This document shows, in pieces, positions 23,554-35,771 of a stretch of 64,000 nt of DNA. A program made the position numbers and the translations under genes. Source of the stretch: Turnera subulata. Lineage: Eukaryota; Streptophyta; Magnoliopsida; Malpighiales; Passifloraceae. The stretch lies in assembly GCA_028386065.3 (NCBI GenBank), contig JAKUCV010006799.1, forward strand, positions 1 through 64,000. Reading direction: 5' to 3'. The notes beneath the pieces are model-generated. The model made no database searches and had not been told where the DNA came from. It saw only the letters and a list, made by a program, of their open reading frames with translations. How positions within the stretch are numbered: position 1 is the first letter of the stretch; each line of letters opens with the position of its first letter.

Positions 23554-25987
23554 TTTGATTATGAATCATTTGAGACGTGTGAGTCATGTTTGTTAGGCAA
23601 AATGACGAAGGCTCCTTTTACCGGTAAGGGTGAGAGAGCATCGGACTTATTAGGTCTTATACATAGTGATGTATGCGGACCTATGTCCACACAGGCTAGA
23701 GGTGGTTTTTCATACTTCATTACATTTACTGACGATTTCAGTCGATATGGCCATGTGTATCTAATGAGACACAAGTCAGAATCCTTTCAAAAGTTCAAAG
23801 AATTCAAGAATGAAGTACAAAATCAACTCGGTAAAAATATTAACTTGCTTCGATCAGATCGAGGAGGTGAATACTTCGACCGGGAATTCCTTGATCATCT
23901 AAAGGAGTGTGGTATAGTATCACAGCTCACTCCGCCGGGTACGCCTCAATGGAATGGTGTATCCAAAAGGATGAATAGAACCTTGTTGGACATGGTCCGT
24001 TCGATGATGAGTCAAGCTGACCTTCCTCCTTCGTTTTGGGGACATGCATTATTGAGTGCTGCTTTTACACTAAACCGTGTTCCATCTAAATCCGTCGAAA
24101 AGACACCATATGAGATATGGACTGGGAAGCGTCCCAATTTGTCTTTTATGAGAATTTGGGGTTGTGAGGCTTACGTAAGACGTGAATCTTCGGATAAACT
24201 CGGCCCTAAATCCGACAAGTGCCTCTTTGTAGGATACCCTAAGGAAACGAAAGGGTATTATTTCTATAATCCTTTAGAGCACAAAGTGTTTGTGGCTCGG
24301 ACTACTATTTTTCTAGAAAGGGAATTTATTTCTAGAAGAATCAGTGGGAGGAAAGTAGAACTCGAAGAAGTTCGAGAGATAGAGGCTGAGATGGAACAAN
24401 NNNNNNNNNNNNNNNNNNNNNNNNNNNNNNNNNNNNNNNNNNNNNNNNNNNNNNNNNNNNNNNNNNNNNNNNNNNNNNNNNNNNNNNNNNNNNNNNNNNN
24501 NNNNNNNNNNNNNNNNNNNNNNNNNNNNNNNNNNNNNNNNNNNNNNNNNNNNNNNNNNNNNNNNNNNNNNNNNNNNNNNNNNNNNNNNNNNNNNNNNNNN
24601 NNNNNNNNNNNNNNNNNNNNNNNNNNNNNNNNNNNNNNNNNNNNNNNNNNNNNNNNNNNNNNNNNNNNNNNNNNNNNNNNNNNNNNNNNNNNNNNNNNNN
24701 NNNNNNNNNNNNNNNNNNNNNNNNNNNNNNNNNNNNNNNNNNNNNNNNNNNNNNNNNNNNNNNNNNNNNNNNNNNNNNNNNNNNNNNNNNNNNNNNNNNN
24801 NNNNNNNNNNNNNNNNNNNNNNNNNNNNNNNNNNNNNNNNNNNNNNNNNNNNNNNNNNNNNNNNNNNNNNNNNNNNNNNNNNNNNNNNNNNNNNNNNNNN
24901 NNNNNNNNNNNNNNNNNNNNNNNNNNNNNNNNNNNNNNNNNNNNNNNNNNNNNNNNNNNNNNNNNNNNNNNNNNNNNNNNNNNNNNNNNNNNNNNNNNNN
25001 NNNNNNNNNNNNNNNNNNNNNNNNNNNNNNNNNNNNNNNNNNNNNNNNNNNNNNNNNNNNNNNNNNNNNNNNNNNNNNNNNNNNNNNNNNNNNNNNNNNN
25101 NNNNNNNNNNNNNNNNNNNNNNNNNNNNNNNNNNNNNNNNNNNNNNNNNNNNNNNNNNNNNNNNNNNNNNNNNNNNNNNNNNNNNNNNNNNNNNNNNNNN
25201 NNNNNNNNNNNNNNNNNNNNNNNNNNNNNNNNNNNNNNNNNNNNNNNNNNNNNNNNNNNNNNNNNNNNNNNNNNNNNNNNNNNNNNNNNNNNNNNNNNNN
25301 ATCTATAGAGATAGATCCAAAAGGCTTCTCGGGCTAAGTCAAAGTACGTATATTGACAAGGTGCTAAAGAGGTTTAGCATGCAAGATTCCAAGAAAGGGT
25401 TCTTGCCCTTGTCACATGGCATATCTCTCTCAAAGAATCAATGTCCTAGTACATCTAAGGAGAGAGAGCAGATGAGTAAGATTCCTTATGCTTCGGCAAT
25501 AGGATCTATCATGTATGCCATGTTATGTACTAGACCGGATGTCGCTTATGCTTTGAGTGTCACAATCAGATACCAATCTGATCCCGGTGAGAGTCACTGG
25601 ACAGCAGTTAAGAACATCCTTAAGTACTTGAGAAGGAATAAGGATGCATTCCTGGTTTACGGAAGCGTGGATGAGCTCGTTGTAAAGGGTTACACTGATG
25701 CTAGCTTCCAAACCGATAGGGGTGATTTTAGATCGCAGTTAGGTTAGGTGTTTTGTCTTGGAGGTGGTAATGTGTGCTGGAAGAGTTCAAAGCAAGGTAC
25801 TGTATGTTGGAAGAGTTGCAAGCAAGAAACAGTAGCCGAATCTACAACTGAGGCTGTGCATAGTTCCTTTTATGAACAAAGTAGGAGATCTATTGTCTAA
25901 TCTTCTCATGCAGCGGAAGCATGATGGTCATGCTAGATCCACATGTATGAGATATATGGATGATTGGCTTTAGTGCAAGTGGGAGAT
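23554..25987 (+). pseudogene. pol: Element 2 integrase and partial RT/RNase H
   Basis: 23590-24399 encodes the integrase core with both aspartates (SDVCGP and RSDRGGEY contexts). The catalytic glutamate position reads K: NGVSKRMNR against NGVSERRNR in element 1. This alone would abolish strand transfer. An N gap hides the RT palm. After the gap the frame reads the end of RT and RNase H (ASFQTDRGD) to a TAG near 25747. Downstream, a partial duplication of a GGAAGAGTT-containing segment and a deletion of roughly 230 bp against element 1 remove most of RNase H. Confidence 0.9.
24400..25300. other. Assembly gap (901 N)
   Basis: A run of N covers the reverse-transcriptase part of element 2. Frame continuity across it cannot be judged. 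The N may stand for an estimated rather than a measured length. Confidence 1.
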
Positions 25988-27479
25988 TGTTAGTGTAATA
26001 TGCCCAAAAGCCAATCATGGATGGTTATGTGTAGTCATGTATACGCATTAAGGTTATTCCAATAAGTATCGTTTATGAGATAAACGCATGCACATACTTA
26101 TAACCCTGGAATATTTGATATTCGTAAATTGTCCCTAGTCGATTATTATTATGGATGGGTTGTAATAATAAATTAAGACTAGCGTATGTTGAGAATTGCA
26201 TACGTGATATGAATTCTACATACGGGTACAAGTTAGAGAACTTGTGGACTGGACCGACCCACATAAGAACTCTACATGGAACGTTATATGTTTTGTCGAT
26301 AGCGGTTCTTATAATGTATTGTCCTTAGACCTGTGATCATCAAGGTTCGCAACATGTGAGTCATATGCTTTGATATTATTCCTGGTCATCCGTAACTGGA
26401 TAGACGTAAGGGTAATCATTGGGCATATGATGAGTGTGTAGTGGGTTTTGTATGATCCAGAGGGGATTCGTCCAACCCATATAACAGGTATATTATCGGA
26501 GTGTTTCTTGATAGAGTTGAACCGTAAATGCATGGCCATGCTCGGATAATGATATATGATATCATTGGTATCCGTTTTACCGGTTAACTCGAGGATCAAG
26601 AAACCGAGATTAAACATATGCGAGATTGACATATTCCATGTCTCGTGTTTAATCTTGATAATGGGACGAAGGGACGATGACATGTTCCGAGGCACGAGGA
26701 ATCAGAATTGATCGTGTCGTTCGGGTGGCAATGATGTGTTGCTAGACGCCGCTCTTTGCTTATAATTGTAAAATGAGATTTTACGATTATTGCCGAATGT
26801 ACAAGTGCCTACAGGGTCACACACATACAGCCGTTGATTCGAGCAGGTGGTTGAACTGTGGTTGGACCAGGGTTGAACCAAGGTGTGGTTGGGCCGCGGT
26901 TGGACCGTGGTTGGACCATGATTTTATGATTTTGGGCTGGTTTGGTTCACTAAATGTCAGATTTTTTAACCAAAACATGCTGAGTTATGTTGATAATGTT
27001 TAGTGGACCACCATGTTGGCCATTAACTCCACTAATGCATTATGGCTTTGAGGGTTGAGTGATCAGATCACTATTGCTCATCTTCTTCCTCACACACACT
27101 TGTTCTTGAGAGAATTTTCAGAGCTTGAGAAGAGTTCTTGAGTGGTCTGAAAATTGAGAGAAAAACACCACACACAAAAGCTTCCGGAAACCTGTTGCTA
27201 GCACACCAGTTCGGGAGAGCTCGGGTTGAAGTCGTGAGACGTTCTTCAACCGATTACAGCGGTTCGTGTGGATAACGTAGAGGGGCCAGGCTTTTGTCTG
27301 GCTCTAGCTGATTCGGTTCTACAGTTGGGTGAAAGACCTCAACCGTTACAGGTATGAAAAATTGTTATTCGGTTTAGCTCCCTTCACATGGATCCTCCAT
27401 GTGTATCCGGTATTTCCGCTGCGCATACATGTTGTATTTTGTGCTTTTGATTGTCAATTGCATGAACCGGATACTTACA
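25988..27479 (+). repeat. 3' LTR of element 2
   Basis: The LTR follows the purine-rich CAAGTGGGAGAT and begins TGTTAGTGTAATATGCCC. It closely matches the 5' LTR of the same element but has fewer GGTTGGACC units (about 26850-26925). It ends CTTACA. Confidence 0.92.
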
Positions 27480-28261
27480 TTCCCCTAGGTGGCTTCTCTC
27501 ATGGTTTTCTTTATCTTGCAGTTTGGGGGTGTTGGGACCCGGCTTTGGGATTGGTTCCTCTCTGGACTCGGGTTGCGATAACTAAGTTTTCGGCTTTTAG
27601 TTGGATTCTTTCATCATTCTATCGGTTGGGTCTTTTCATCTCTTGGCAAATGATAGTGGTTTGCTTTGCTGGGTTCCCTCAGGGTTGGAAAGACTAGATC
27701 TTTGGCTTTTGACTGGACTCTCCTAGCTGGGTTCCTCTCGTCTTTGGGTGTCTCACATCTAGGTGTCATCTCATGTTCTGGTTGCCTCACTCCTCGGTTC
27801 CTCACATTCACGGGTTTGGGTTGGATGCGTTTGGGTTTTGGTATTTTTGGTTCCCTCATAATCTTTGAGGTTTAAGAAGAGGTGATGTCTCACAATTAGC
27901 CTATCTGGATGCCCTGCCCCTATTTACTGGTTTTGAGAATCACACTATGTATGTTGTGCCCCTCGAGACATACAAGCCAAAAGTGGGGTGTGGTACCCCT
28001 AGCATCACGCCATGGTTTGAACGGCAAAAATTAGTGTGCCCTTGGTACAAGTTTTTCAAAATGAACGGGGACCGTGCCCCTAATCCCGGATTTTCCGCAG
28101 ACTCAAGACATTGGACACCATAAGTGGTTTATTCAATTCAAACAATGTATCTCATTATTTGGGACTCAAAAATTTGCATACAGGGTTTTATCTTGGAGGA
28201 AAGGTCGTTTTGGGGCACAAGGCCCGCGAAAAATCAAGGAGGAGCCCAAACAGGAGGTGGC
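27480..28261. other. Interior of element 5 upstream of PMD gene
   Basis: TC-rich decayed repeat sequence continues to about 27870, then unremarkable sequence. I see no credible coding sequence. The frames of 60-120 residues cross the LTR edge or lack any domain. Confidence 0.55.
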
Positions 28262-28362
28262 GATCATGTGAGAAGGCCCGCCAGAGCTCGGCAGTCTTGT
28301 GAGGATGACCGCGAGGGCTTGGCGGTTTTTTCGTCATGACCGTCATCCCTATTTGGGGTTTT
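28262..28362 (+). promoter_or_regulatory. LTR-like hairpin cluster and AT box before PMD gene
   Basis: 28262-28330 resembles the LTR hairpin cluster: the block GTCTTGTGAGGATGAC recurs at 40513-40528 in the right LTR, and GCCCGCCAG...TTGGCGGT echoes the inverted GACCGCC/GGCGGTC words. A TTTTAAAA box follows at about 28359 and then a CT-rich leader to the ATG at 28504. A promoter for the antisense gene, partly of LTR origin, is a reasonable inference. Confidence 0.5.
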
Positions 28363-28503
28363 AAAACCCCTCTTCCTCCTTCTTTCTCTTCATTCTTCAT
28401 TCTTCATTCACTCCCTCTCCAACCCCGAATCCTCTCAACTTTCTCTCCCTCCCTTATTCTCAAAATACTCTAAAACATCTCCTCATTCCACCAATCCTCA
28501 TCC

Positions 28504-30788
28504 ATGGCATCATCATCATCAAATCCCTCCAAATTGCGGGAAGAGACAATGAGGAAATACCATCCCAAATCTGACCCAGAGGAGAATCCAATCTTATTGT
28601 TGAAATCCCCCAGTAGACACATCTCCACCCAACTCAATAAGGTTCAAGTAAGTTGTGTCTAAACCAAAAACTCCTTGGATTTAGATTTTGATTGATTTTT
28701 GAGTTTATGCCCATATGCCCCTTGAATTTGAATTCGTGTGATGCATGTTGTGTTTGAATGCTTAAGAATACTCCTAGAATGTCTAGAATGCTTTGCCCTA
28801 TATTCATTTCACGGATTAAACATAAGAAGTCATGAATTGAGGTTCTATCCAAATTGGGGGCTTAGGGTTCTTGGTGAAATTTGGAGATTGTGAATGTTTC
28901 TGGTGTTCTTTTGACATTGTGAGTGTGTAGAATTGATGTTGGGTGACTGGGTATTAATGGTCTTGTCCCAATTTTGGCCAATTTTGAACTTCGCCGGGGC
29001 AGATTTTTGTGATTTTCTAGTTTTTGACCCGTAAATAAAACTGTGCTATGATGTTGGAATGCATGATGTAAGTGTGTAGTCCCGTCCCCATGATGCATGT
29101 CTTGGTGTATGTGGTCCAGGTTTGATCTTGGTGAACCCGAGTCGGCATGAGTATTGACTTCTTTTGGTGCATCTACACAAGATTTGAAGGATAGACAATG
29201 AAATGATGCCGGGGCTAATGCCTGCCATCTCATCCTTGAACATGTGAGGAAGGACAGGCCTGTTCGAGAAATTATTGAGAGGGTCGGGTTGTGGGACTTC
29301 TTTTGCACTTTCCAAGGAGACAGAGTTGACCTGCAGGCTGTATCAACCTTGGGCGAGAGGTGGTGGGATACCACCAATACCTTCCATCTCGCTTGTGGTG
29401 AGATGACGATGACTCCTTCAGAATTTACCCACATCATTGGGCTATTATTCCAAGGCGATCCTTTCGTGTTTGATCAGCACTTAGGCCTCGATCGTTTTTA
29501 GGAGTTGGTGGGACTTGTCCCTGACTGGGTCTGCACATGTGAGACCAAAAAATTAGACATTCCATGCCCTCGGAGAGTGCTTTGACGTGCTAGGTCACTG
29601 ACATATCCTTTTTTGTCTTTATTTGACCCGGGTCATAACGACTTTCCTGTCGAACCGATGTCTCCTACGTGGTTGCAGAAAGCCTTATTGGATCCTCAGT
29701 ATTCTGGGACGGCTGAGCAGAGAGCCCGGGACTTGATATTGTTGAGCATGAGTCCCTCTTCGCTTCCGGTAGTGATCGGGTTCGATGTGATTTATTGGTG
29801 TCGCTCTTCCACCTGGACAGACCGCGGATTGATTGGGCCTCGGCGGGTTTCGCGAACGCCTACTGAGAGATGTGCAACTTTTCCCAGGTTGCTGCGAAGC
29901 ACTTCTATGGTTCGGCTTGGATTTAGGAGGTATGTCTTTTTACCCTTGTCCCCTTTTATCATATCTGTTTGCTTTTTTATCTCCTTATTTACTCGTGCGA
30001 TCTTGGTAGGTGTGGGGTCAAGAGTACCTTTGCCTGTCTGCTTCGAAGCTGCCAGCTGGTGAGAAGGCATGGCCGATTCCTCACTGTTGGGGCTCCCCGA
30101 GCTGCGGGACTACGAGTAATGTCCACGACCCAGTACAGGCCCGTCACCACTTAGATCTGGTTGTCCTGTCGGGCAAGGTATCTTTTCTCCCTCACCTCTC
30201 GTTTCCCGAGAAAATTTCTTTGGTAGCATTGTCTTATTGAACGTTTGTTGGCAGATCCAGTTTTCCCCTTTTGCAGCTTACCAGGACATATTAGAGAGGA
30301 CTGACTCCATGACCCTAGTGATGGATCATTATCGATGCTTGATAGGGTACCCGGATATGAAGGTGTGGTACCTCGGGGATCTTGTATGTGCACAGACCAT
30401 TGAGATACCATGTATACCACCTGATCCTCTAATCTCCATGCAGGACATTAACGAACCGGGTGAGGCCCCTAAAGGTGACCGCTTGGATTGGCATGTCGAT
30501 GACTTGGCCTTACCAGGAGACTATTCTTCCTTCGTCAGTGAATTTCTGATGCCTCCCTTGACTACCCTAGAGGCAGGTGGACCGATGGCCAGTACTGGTC
30601 CTTCTCGGCAGAGTTCCGCCTAGCGGAGGAGGAAGGGCACCGGGGCATCTTCTTCTACATGTGGTCCTATTCTCCCAGCCTTTGATGCTGACTTTGAATC
30701 TTTCGATGATTCATATAGGTGTTGTCGGGTGTCAATTTCGAAGGACCTCCTTCCTGATTTTCCACCATTCCCAGCTGATGTTACTATG
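28504..30788 (+). pseudogene. Plant mobile domain (PMD)-like gene, decayed
   Basis: Exon 1 (28504-28647) reads MASSSSNPSKLREETMRKYH... and ends at a good GTAAGT donor. A second exon holds VREIIERVGLWDFF and MTMTPSEFTHIIGL, typical of the PMD/aminotransferase-like family (PF10536). An in-frame TAG stands at 29499-29501. Later pieces include a block with QYSGTAEQRARDLILL (near 29690), VAAKHFYGSAW (near 29890) and 30237-30623 with the C-terminal PMD pattern WYLGDLVCAQT. A TAG follows, then more readable frame to a GT at 30789. PMD proteins of plants include MAIN/MAIL1, which act in silencing, and versions carried by transposons. This copy lies inside element 5, antisense to its LTR promoter, and is most likely element cargo. 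Exon edges other than the first donor are approximate. Confidence 0.8.
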
Positions 30789-31407
30789 GTACCTTCTAAA
30801 TCACTATCCTTACATGTCTCCTCCCTTCTTTTATATTTTAACTAATCTTCTCCATATAAAATAGGTTCCGGCCGCTGAGGTTTCCCGATTATGGACATTG
30901 CTTGGACGGGCCAAGCTATCTGCATACAGGAGTTGACTTCCTGTGTGACAGAAGTGGGATTTGCTCGCCCTGCGCCATTGCCTCGGGATCCTCGCCCTAC
31001 CAGACCATTGGTACCTCCTTCTGCCCCACAGCGGATTCCTTAGCTGGCCAACCCCTCCTCGGGTGATTCTGAGGATACCATTCAAGAGTGCACTTGCCCG
31101 ACCCGCCAAACTCGGAGCAAGAAGTGGCGGTCTTGATAAATGCGTGTATGCCCTAATATCTAAGTGTGTGTACTTCTGCAGGATTACTCCTTTTCTTTTC
31201 CTTTTCCTATGCATGTATGCATGTCCTTATGTTTGGACACATGTACTTTGATGGCATTACTCTTCTCGAATGCATGTTTTTGTCTCCTACTTGTGAAATG
31301 CGACCATGTATGCAATTTTGAAAACTACCGAATCATGCACCGTGAGTACCAGAATAGGTTAGGTACTGAGGTTTGAGAGGTTTTCACAAGGTCGCACAAG
31401 ACACCTA
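30789..31407. other. Downstream of PMD gene, no clear gene
   Basis: A possible further small exon follows an AG at about 30864 (VPAAEVSRLWTLL). Beyond that I see only decayed sequence up to element 3. Opposite-strand frames of 89-127 residues have no domain. Confidence 0.45.
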
Positions 31408-32933
31408 TATAAGTCTCCGGACATGCAAATATGACACTCATATGGAATAAAATGCGCAGCATAAAAACCGGAAACACATGGAGGATCCAAGTGGAAGTAA
31501 CTAAACCGAATAACAATTTTTGCATATCTGAATCGGTTGAGATCTTTCACCCAACTGTTGTGCCGAATCAGCTAGAGCCGGACAGAAATCCGGCCCCTCT
31601 ATGGTATCCACACGAACCGTCGATCTCTGGTCCGAAAACATCTCATGATCTCCAACCCGAGCACTCCAGAACAGCAGTGCTAGCTGCGGATTTCAGGGAG
31701 CTATGTGTGTTTTGTGTTCTTCTTCCTTTTTAAAAGAAGGAAGAGGGTGAGTGTGTATTCTTCAAGCTCTGAAAATTCAGACTCAAGAGAGAGAGGGATC
31801 AAGAGTAATCTGATTACTCAACCCCATTAGTGTATAGAATAGTGGAGTTAATGGCCAACATAATGGTCCATCAACCAACATGATTAAGACACCATCATAA
31901 TGTAGTCTAATCATGTCTCCACTAAGTCTAATGGGATCACACATCACAACACTCATGTTTGGTTCAATAATTCTGACAATTAGTGAACCAAACCAGCCCA
32001 AAACGACCCTGGTCCAACCACGGTCCAACCACAACTGGTCGAACTATGGTCGAACCACCGTTCAACCACCTGCTCGAATCAACGATTCTATGTGTGTGAC
32101 CCTGTAGGCACTAGTAAAGTTTGGCAATAATTGTAAAATCTCATTTTAAAATTATAAGCAAAGAGCGGCGTCTAGCAACACATCATTGCTACCTAAACGA
32201 CAAGATCAGTGCTGATTCAATATGCCTCGGGAACATGTCATCGTCCTTTCGTCCCATTATCAAGATTAAACACGAGACATGAAAAACGTCAATCTCGTAT
32301 ATGTTTAATCTTGGTTTCTTGATCCCCGAGTTAACTGTGTAAAACGGATACTCATGATATCACCATATCATATAATCCGAGCATGGCCACGCACTTAACA
32401 GTTCAACTCTATCAAGAGGCCATTTGATAATATACCCGTTATATGGGTTGGACGAATCCCATCTCGATCAATCAAAACCCACTACACATTATATCATATA
32501 CCTAATGATTACCCTTAAGTCCACTTAGTTACGAATGACCAGGAATAATATCAAAGTAAACGACTCATATGTTGGGAACCTGGATGATCTCAGGTCTAAG
32601 GACAATACATATAAGAACCACTAATGACAATCATATAACGTTCCATGTAGGGTTCTTATGTGGGTCGGTTCAGTCCACAAGTTCTCTAACTTGTACCCGT
32701 ATGTAGAATTCATATCTCATATAATTCTCAACATACGCTAGTTTTAATTTATTATTACAACCCATCCATAATAATATTTGACTAGGGACATTTAAGAATA
32801 TATCAAATATATTCTAGGGTTATAAATATGTGCAAGTGATTATCTCATAAACATATTTATTGGAACAACCTTAATGTATATACATGACTACATACGATCA
32901 TCCATTGATTGGCTTTTGGGCACATTACTAACA
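31408..32933 (-). repeat. 3' LTR of element 3 (reverse)
   Basis: On the minus strand it starts TGTTAGTAATGTGCCC after the purine-rich GTGCAAGTGGGAGAT. It ends CTTATA, where the usual CTTACA has changed. Confidence 0.92.
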
Positions 32934-33029
32934 ATCTCCCACTTGCACTAAAGCCAATCATCTATATATCTAATACCAATGGATGTAGCATGACCATCAT
33001 GCTTTTATTGTGTGAGAGGCTCAGACAAA

Positions 33030-34146
33030 GGATTGTCCATACAAGACACAGAAATCAAATTCCTGCTTATGGTAGGTACATAATAACAATTGTCCAGTTC
33101 TAAGACCAAACCACTCGGTAAGGATAGACAGTAAGTCCCTACGGCTAATGTGGCAACTCTTGCTCCATTTCGGACACGTAAGTCTATCTAACCCTTTTCC
33201 AATCTCCTACTCTTTCTCAGTTCCTTCACATTTAATTAAATGTGAGAACCACATCCGGTATCTAATACCCATGATGCAAAGATAGAGATACTAGCCTCTA
33301 TAACAAAATACCTGAAGCGGAAGTTTTACTTCCCTTCTGTTTCTTTACCTCTTCAAGGTAAACAGGGCAGTTGCGTTTCCAATGGCCCGGTTTGTTGCAA
33401 TGGAAACAATGTCCTTCCTTTGCAACACCACCCTTGAGTTTCAGTACATGAGAACAAGATAATGCACATGCACCAAACCTTTCGGCACATTTCTCCTTCT
33501 TGTCAAACTTTGCTTTACCCTTTCCTTTGCCTTTTTCAAATCATCATAATGTTGGAATTGTTTGCCTTCATTTGTTGCTCAACTGTTCCCAACATATTTA
33601 GCAACTCAGACAACAATTTGTCATATGGTAAAATTGGCTGTAATTGTCCGGCAACAATTGCAGGACTAGATCAACGGCCAACCCCTTTTGCAAAAGAAAA
33701 ACAAGATCATCAAGGCTCTCAATGTATCCAATCATTTTGAGCACATGAGGTCTCACGGGTGATGACCCAACCATCTTGCATTGGAATAAAGCTTTAGAGG
33801 TCTCGTACCTCTCATGCCTTACTTGCTTTTTCAAGAGCATTTTCATGAGCTCGATCATATCGAACGCCCCCATGTTCTCATGTAGCTTCTGAAGCTCAGA
33901 GTCCATGGTAATTAGCATAAGGCATGAAACATCCAATGCATCATCAACATGCTTCTTGTAAGCATCCCTTTCTGCCCTAGGAGCATTAGGCGCCAGTACA
34001 TTAGGAACAGGCCCTTCAAGGACATACAACTTTTCTTGTTTGAGGATTATCCTCAAAATGCGATGCCACTCTAGGAAACTATTCCCATTCAGCTTGTCCT
34101 TCTCAAGGACCGATCGCAATGATAATGTGCCAGTGTTTTGTGCCAC
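33030..34146 (-). pseudogene. gag: Element 3 gag-protease remnant
   Basis: On the minus strand the frame corresponds to MAQNTGTLSLRSVLEKD, but the start codon has become GTG. 182 residues of gag are open (33598-34146). The zinc knuckle (CFHCNKPGHWKRNC) is readable at about 33363-33414 and the protease entry near 33255. From about 33035 the sequence jumps straight to the last residues of pol (KHDGHATSIGIRY), so ~3 kb including integrase and RT is deleted. Small indels and stops break the rest. Confidence 0.9.
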
Positions 34147-34499
34147 GGTAACTCTACAACAATGATCAACTCACACAAATAATAGTCATGTATACAAAAT
34201 CATTTAACAAGGAATTCTATTTAATGATGCTCCTACTATGAATCAAAATAATCATAAGTAGGCCAAGATCCATATTTCACCACAATATAAGTCAGCTTTG
34301 GCTGATCGCTTACATCTTAGCTATTTAGGTAGACAACTCTTGTCAATTACATCTTATGTAACACTTGGATAGTTGAGTAAACAACACTTGCTCTTGTCTA
34401 TCTAATAGACTTAGCTTAACTCTTTGCCTCTAAGTCCTCAATCCTATTGAGATGACCTAGTTAAGTCCAAACCCACAATAAGCAGTTCAGATAATACAA

Positions 34500-34745
34500 T
34501 TATCCCGTCGCACCTTGCTAGGATAAACATTGGCACCTTGCTTTGGGAAAACCTACCAAGTGTTGATCTAAGCAATGATGAGTGCTTATCATGGAAGGAA
34601 ACTAAGAACTTAATATTTAATTCAACAATTGTTTCAATGCATAACAATTATGCCATCACATCTTACTAGGATAAACATTGGCGCCTTGCTTTGGCAAAAC
34701 CTACCAAATGTTGATCTAAGCAATGATGCATACTTGTCAACAATT
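34500..34745 (-). repeat. Duplicated leader segment in element 3
   Basis: A ~90-bp block containing GGATAAACATTGG, CCTTGCTTTGG and TGTTGATCTAAGCAATGATG occurs twice (about 34519-34600 and 34668-34735). Elements 1 and 2 have this leader block once. It is a local duplication specific to this copy. Confidence 0.85.
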
Positions 34746-34824
34746 GTATCCATATATGTCATGCATGTAATTCACCAATCATATATTGATGTTATGTAAG
34801 TTTGGAGACAAAAATTACATGAGA

Positions 34825-35466
34825 ACATCGATGTCTAACAGTGAACATCGATGTTGTGAATTTGATTCTCGCCAACCACTTGGCATTGCTCATGAACATC
34901 GATGTCCTAGCTTGAACATCAATGTCCAATGGCCTCTAGAACTCAAGAACATCGATGTCTTGATTTGAACATCATTGTTCTGAGGCTCTGGAACTCCAAA
35001 CTATTTAGCAGATCTCAAGAACATCGATGTTAGGTTCTTGAACATCGATGTTGGAAAGTTTCGAAGGTCCATTGGCCTCTGGAACTCAAGAACATCGATG
35101 TCCTGACCTGAACATCGATGTTGGCAAGTTCCGAAGGTCCAAAACTTGGCAGTAGTTTTAAACATCGATGTATTACATTTAAACATCGATGTTTGATTTT
35201 CTAGAACTCAAGGACATCGATGTTTCAGCTTAAGCATCGATGTTTAAGAATTCTGGAACCTCAAAACAATTCGGCAGAACTTTTTGACATCGATGTTCAA
35301 TCTTGAACATCGATGTTCATTCTTGAACATCGATGTTCATGGGAATCTGCCAAGGCCAACCTTCATTGAACATTGATGTTTTGTCTCACAACATCGATGT
35401 TCAGTAGGCTCGGCCAAGGCTAAACCCATGTCGACATCGATGTTCATCAGATGAACATCGATGTTT
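34825..35466. repeat. Palindrome-pair array C in leader
   Basis: About 21 copies of the AACATCGATGTT palindrome or one-base variants occur. Cores at 34827/34847, 34898/34918 and 34951/34971 are 20 bp apart. The array lies between primer binding site and gag of the reverse element, the same relative place as arrays A and B. Interspersed words such as CTGCCAAGGCCAACC echo, in reverse, the CCTTGGC core of array A. Confidence 0.95.
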
Positions 35467-35756
35467 TGGCCGTGATGTGCTAGAACGACAATCGTTCCAT
35501 ACGAAAACCGACGATCGATTTTCCTTTTGTCAAACCCCTTCGTCTTACTGCCACGATCCCCTTGATTAATATCACATACCAATAAAGTGCTTGTTGTCAA
35601 AACACTTTTGACATAAACCAACATCAACATATATATCACATATACATAATTGAATTCTATATATATGATCATGCTTCATCACATACCACATATCACATAT
35701 ATTTACGGGTACATATCATACATATGCACAAGAATTTGGTTTAGAACTTCACAACT

Positions 35757-35770
35757 TGGCTCCACTACCG
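35757..35770 (-). promoter_or_regulatory. Primer binding site of element 3
   Basis: On the minus strand CGGTAGTGGAGCC follows the LTR end CTTACA. It is a diverged form of the site seen in elements 1 and 2. Confidence 0.7.
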
Positions 35771-35771
35771 T

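Larger units (their letters stand above)
19238..27479 (+). mobile_element. Element 2: copia family A, damaged, with assembly gap
   Basis: LTRs at 19238-20766 and 25988-27479 enclose primer binding site, palindrome array, gag, protease, integrase, an N gap over the RT region and a shortened RNase H. The first bases of the 5' LTR are TATTAG rather than TGTTAG. The flanks TGCCC (19233-19237) and TTCCC (27480-27484) match at 4 of 5. Its LTRs differ visibly from those of element 1, so it is a separate subfamily. The element lies in the TC-rich interior of element 5. Confidence 0.93.

Noticed and set aside
28862..29437. 191-residue minus-strand frame
   Set aside because: It overlaps the PMD exon on the other strand. 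The plus strand carries recognisable PMD motifs and this frame none.
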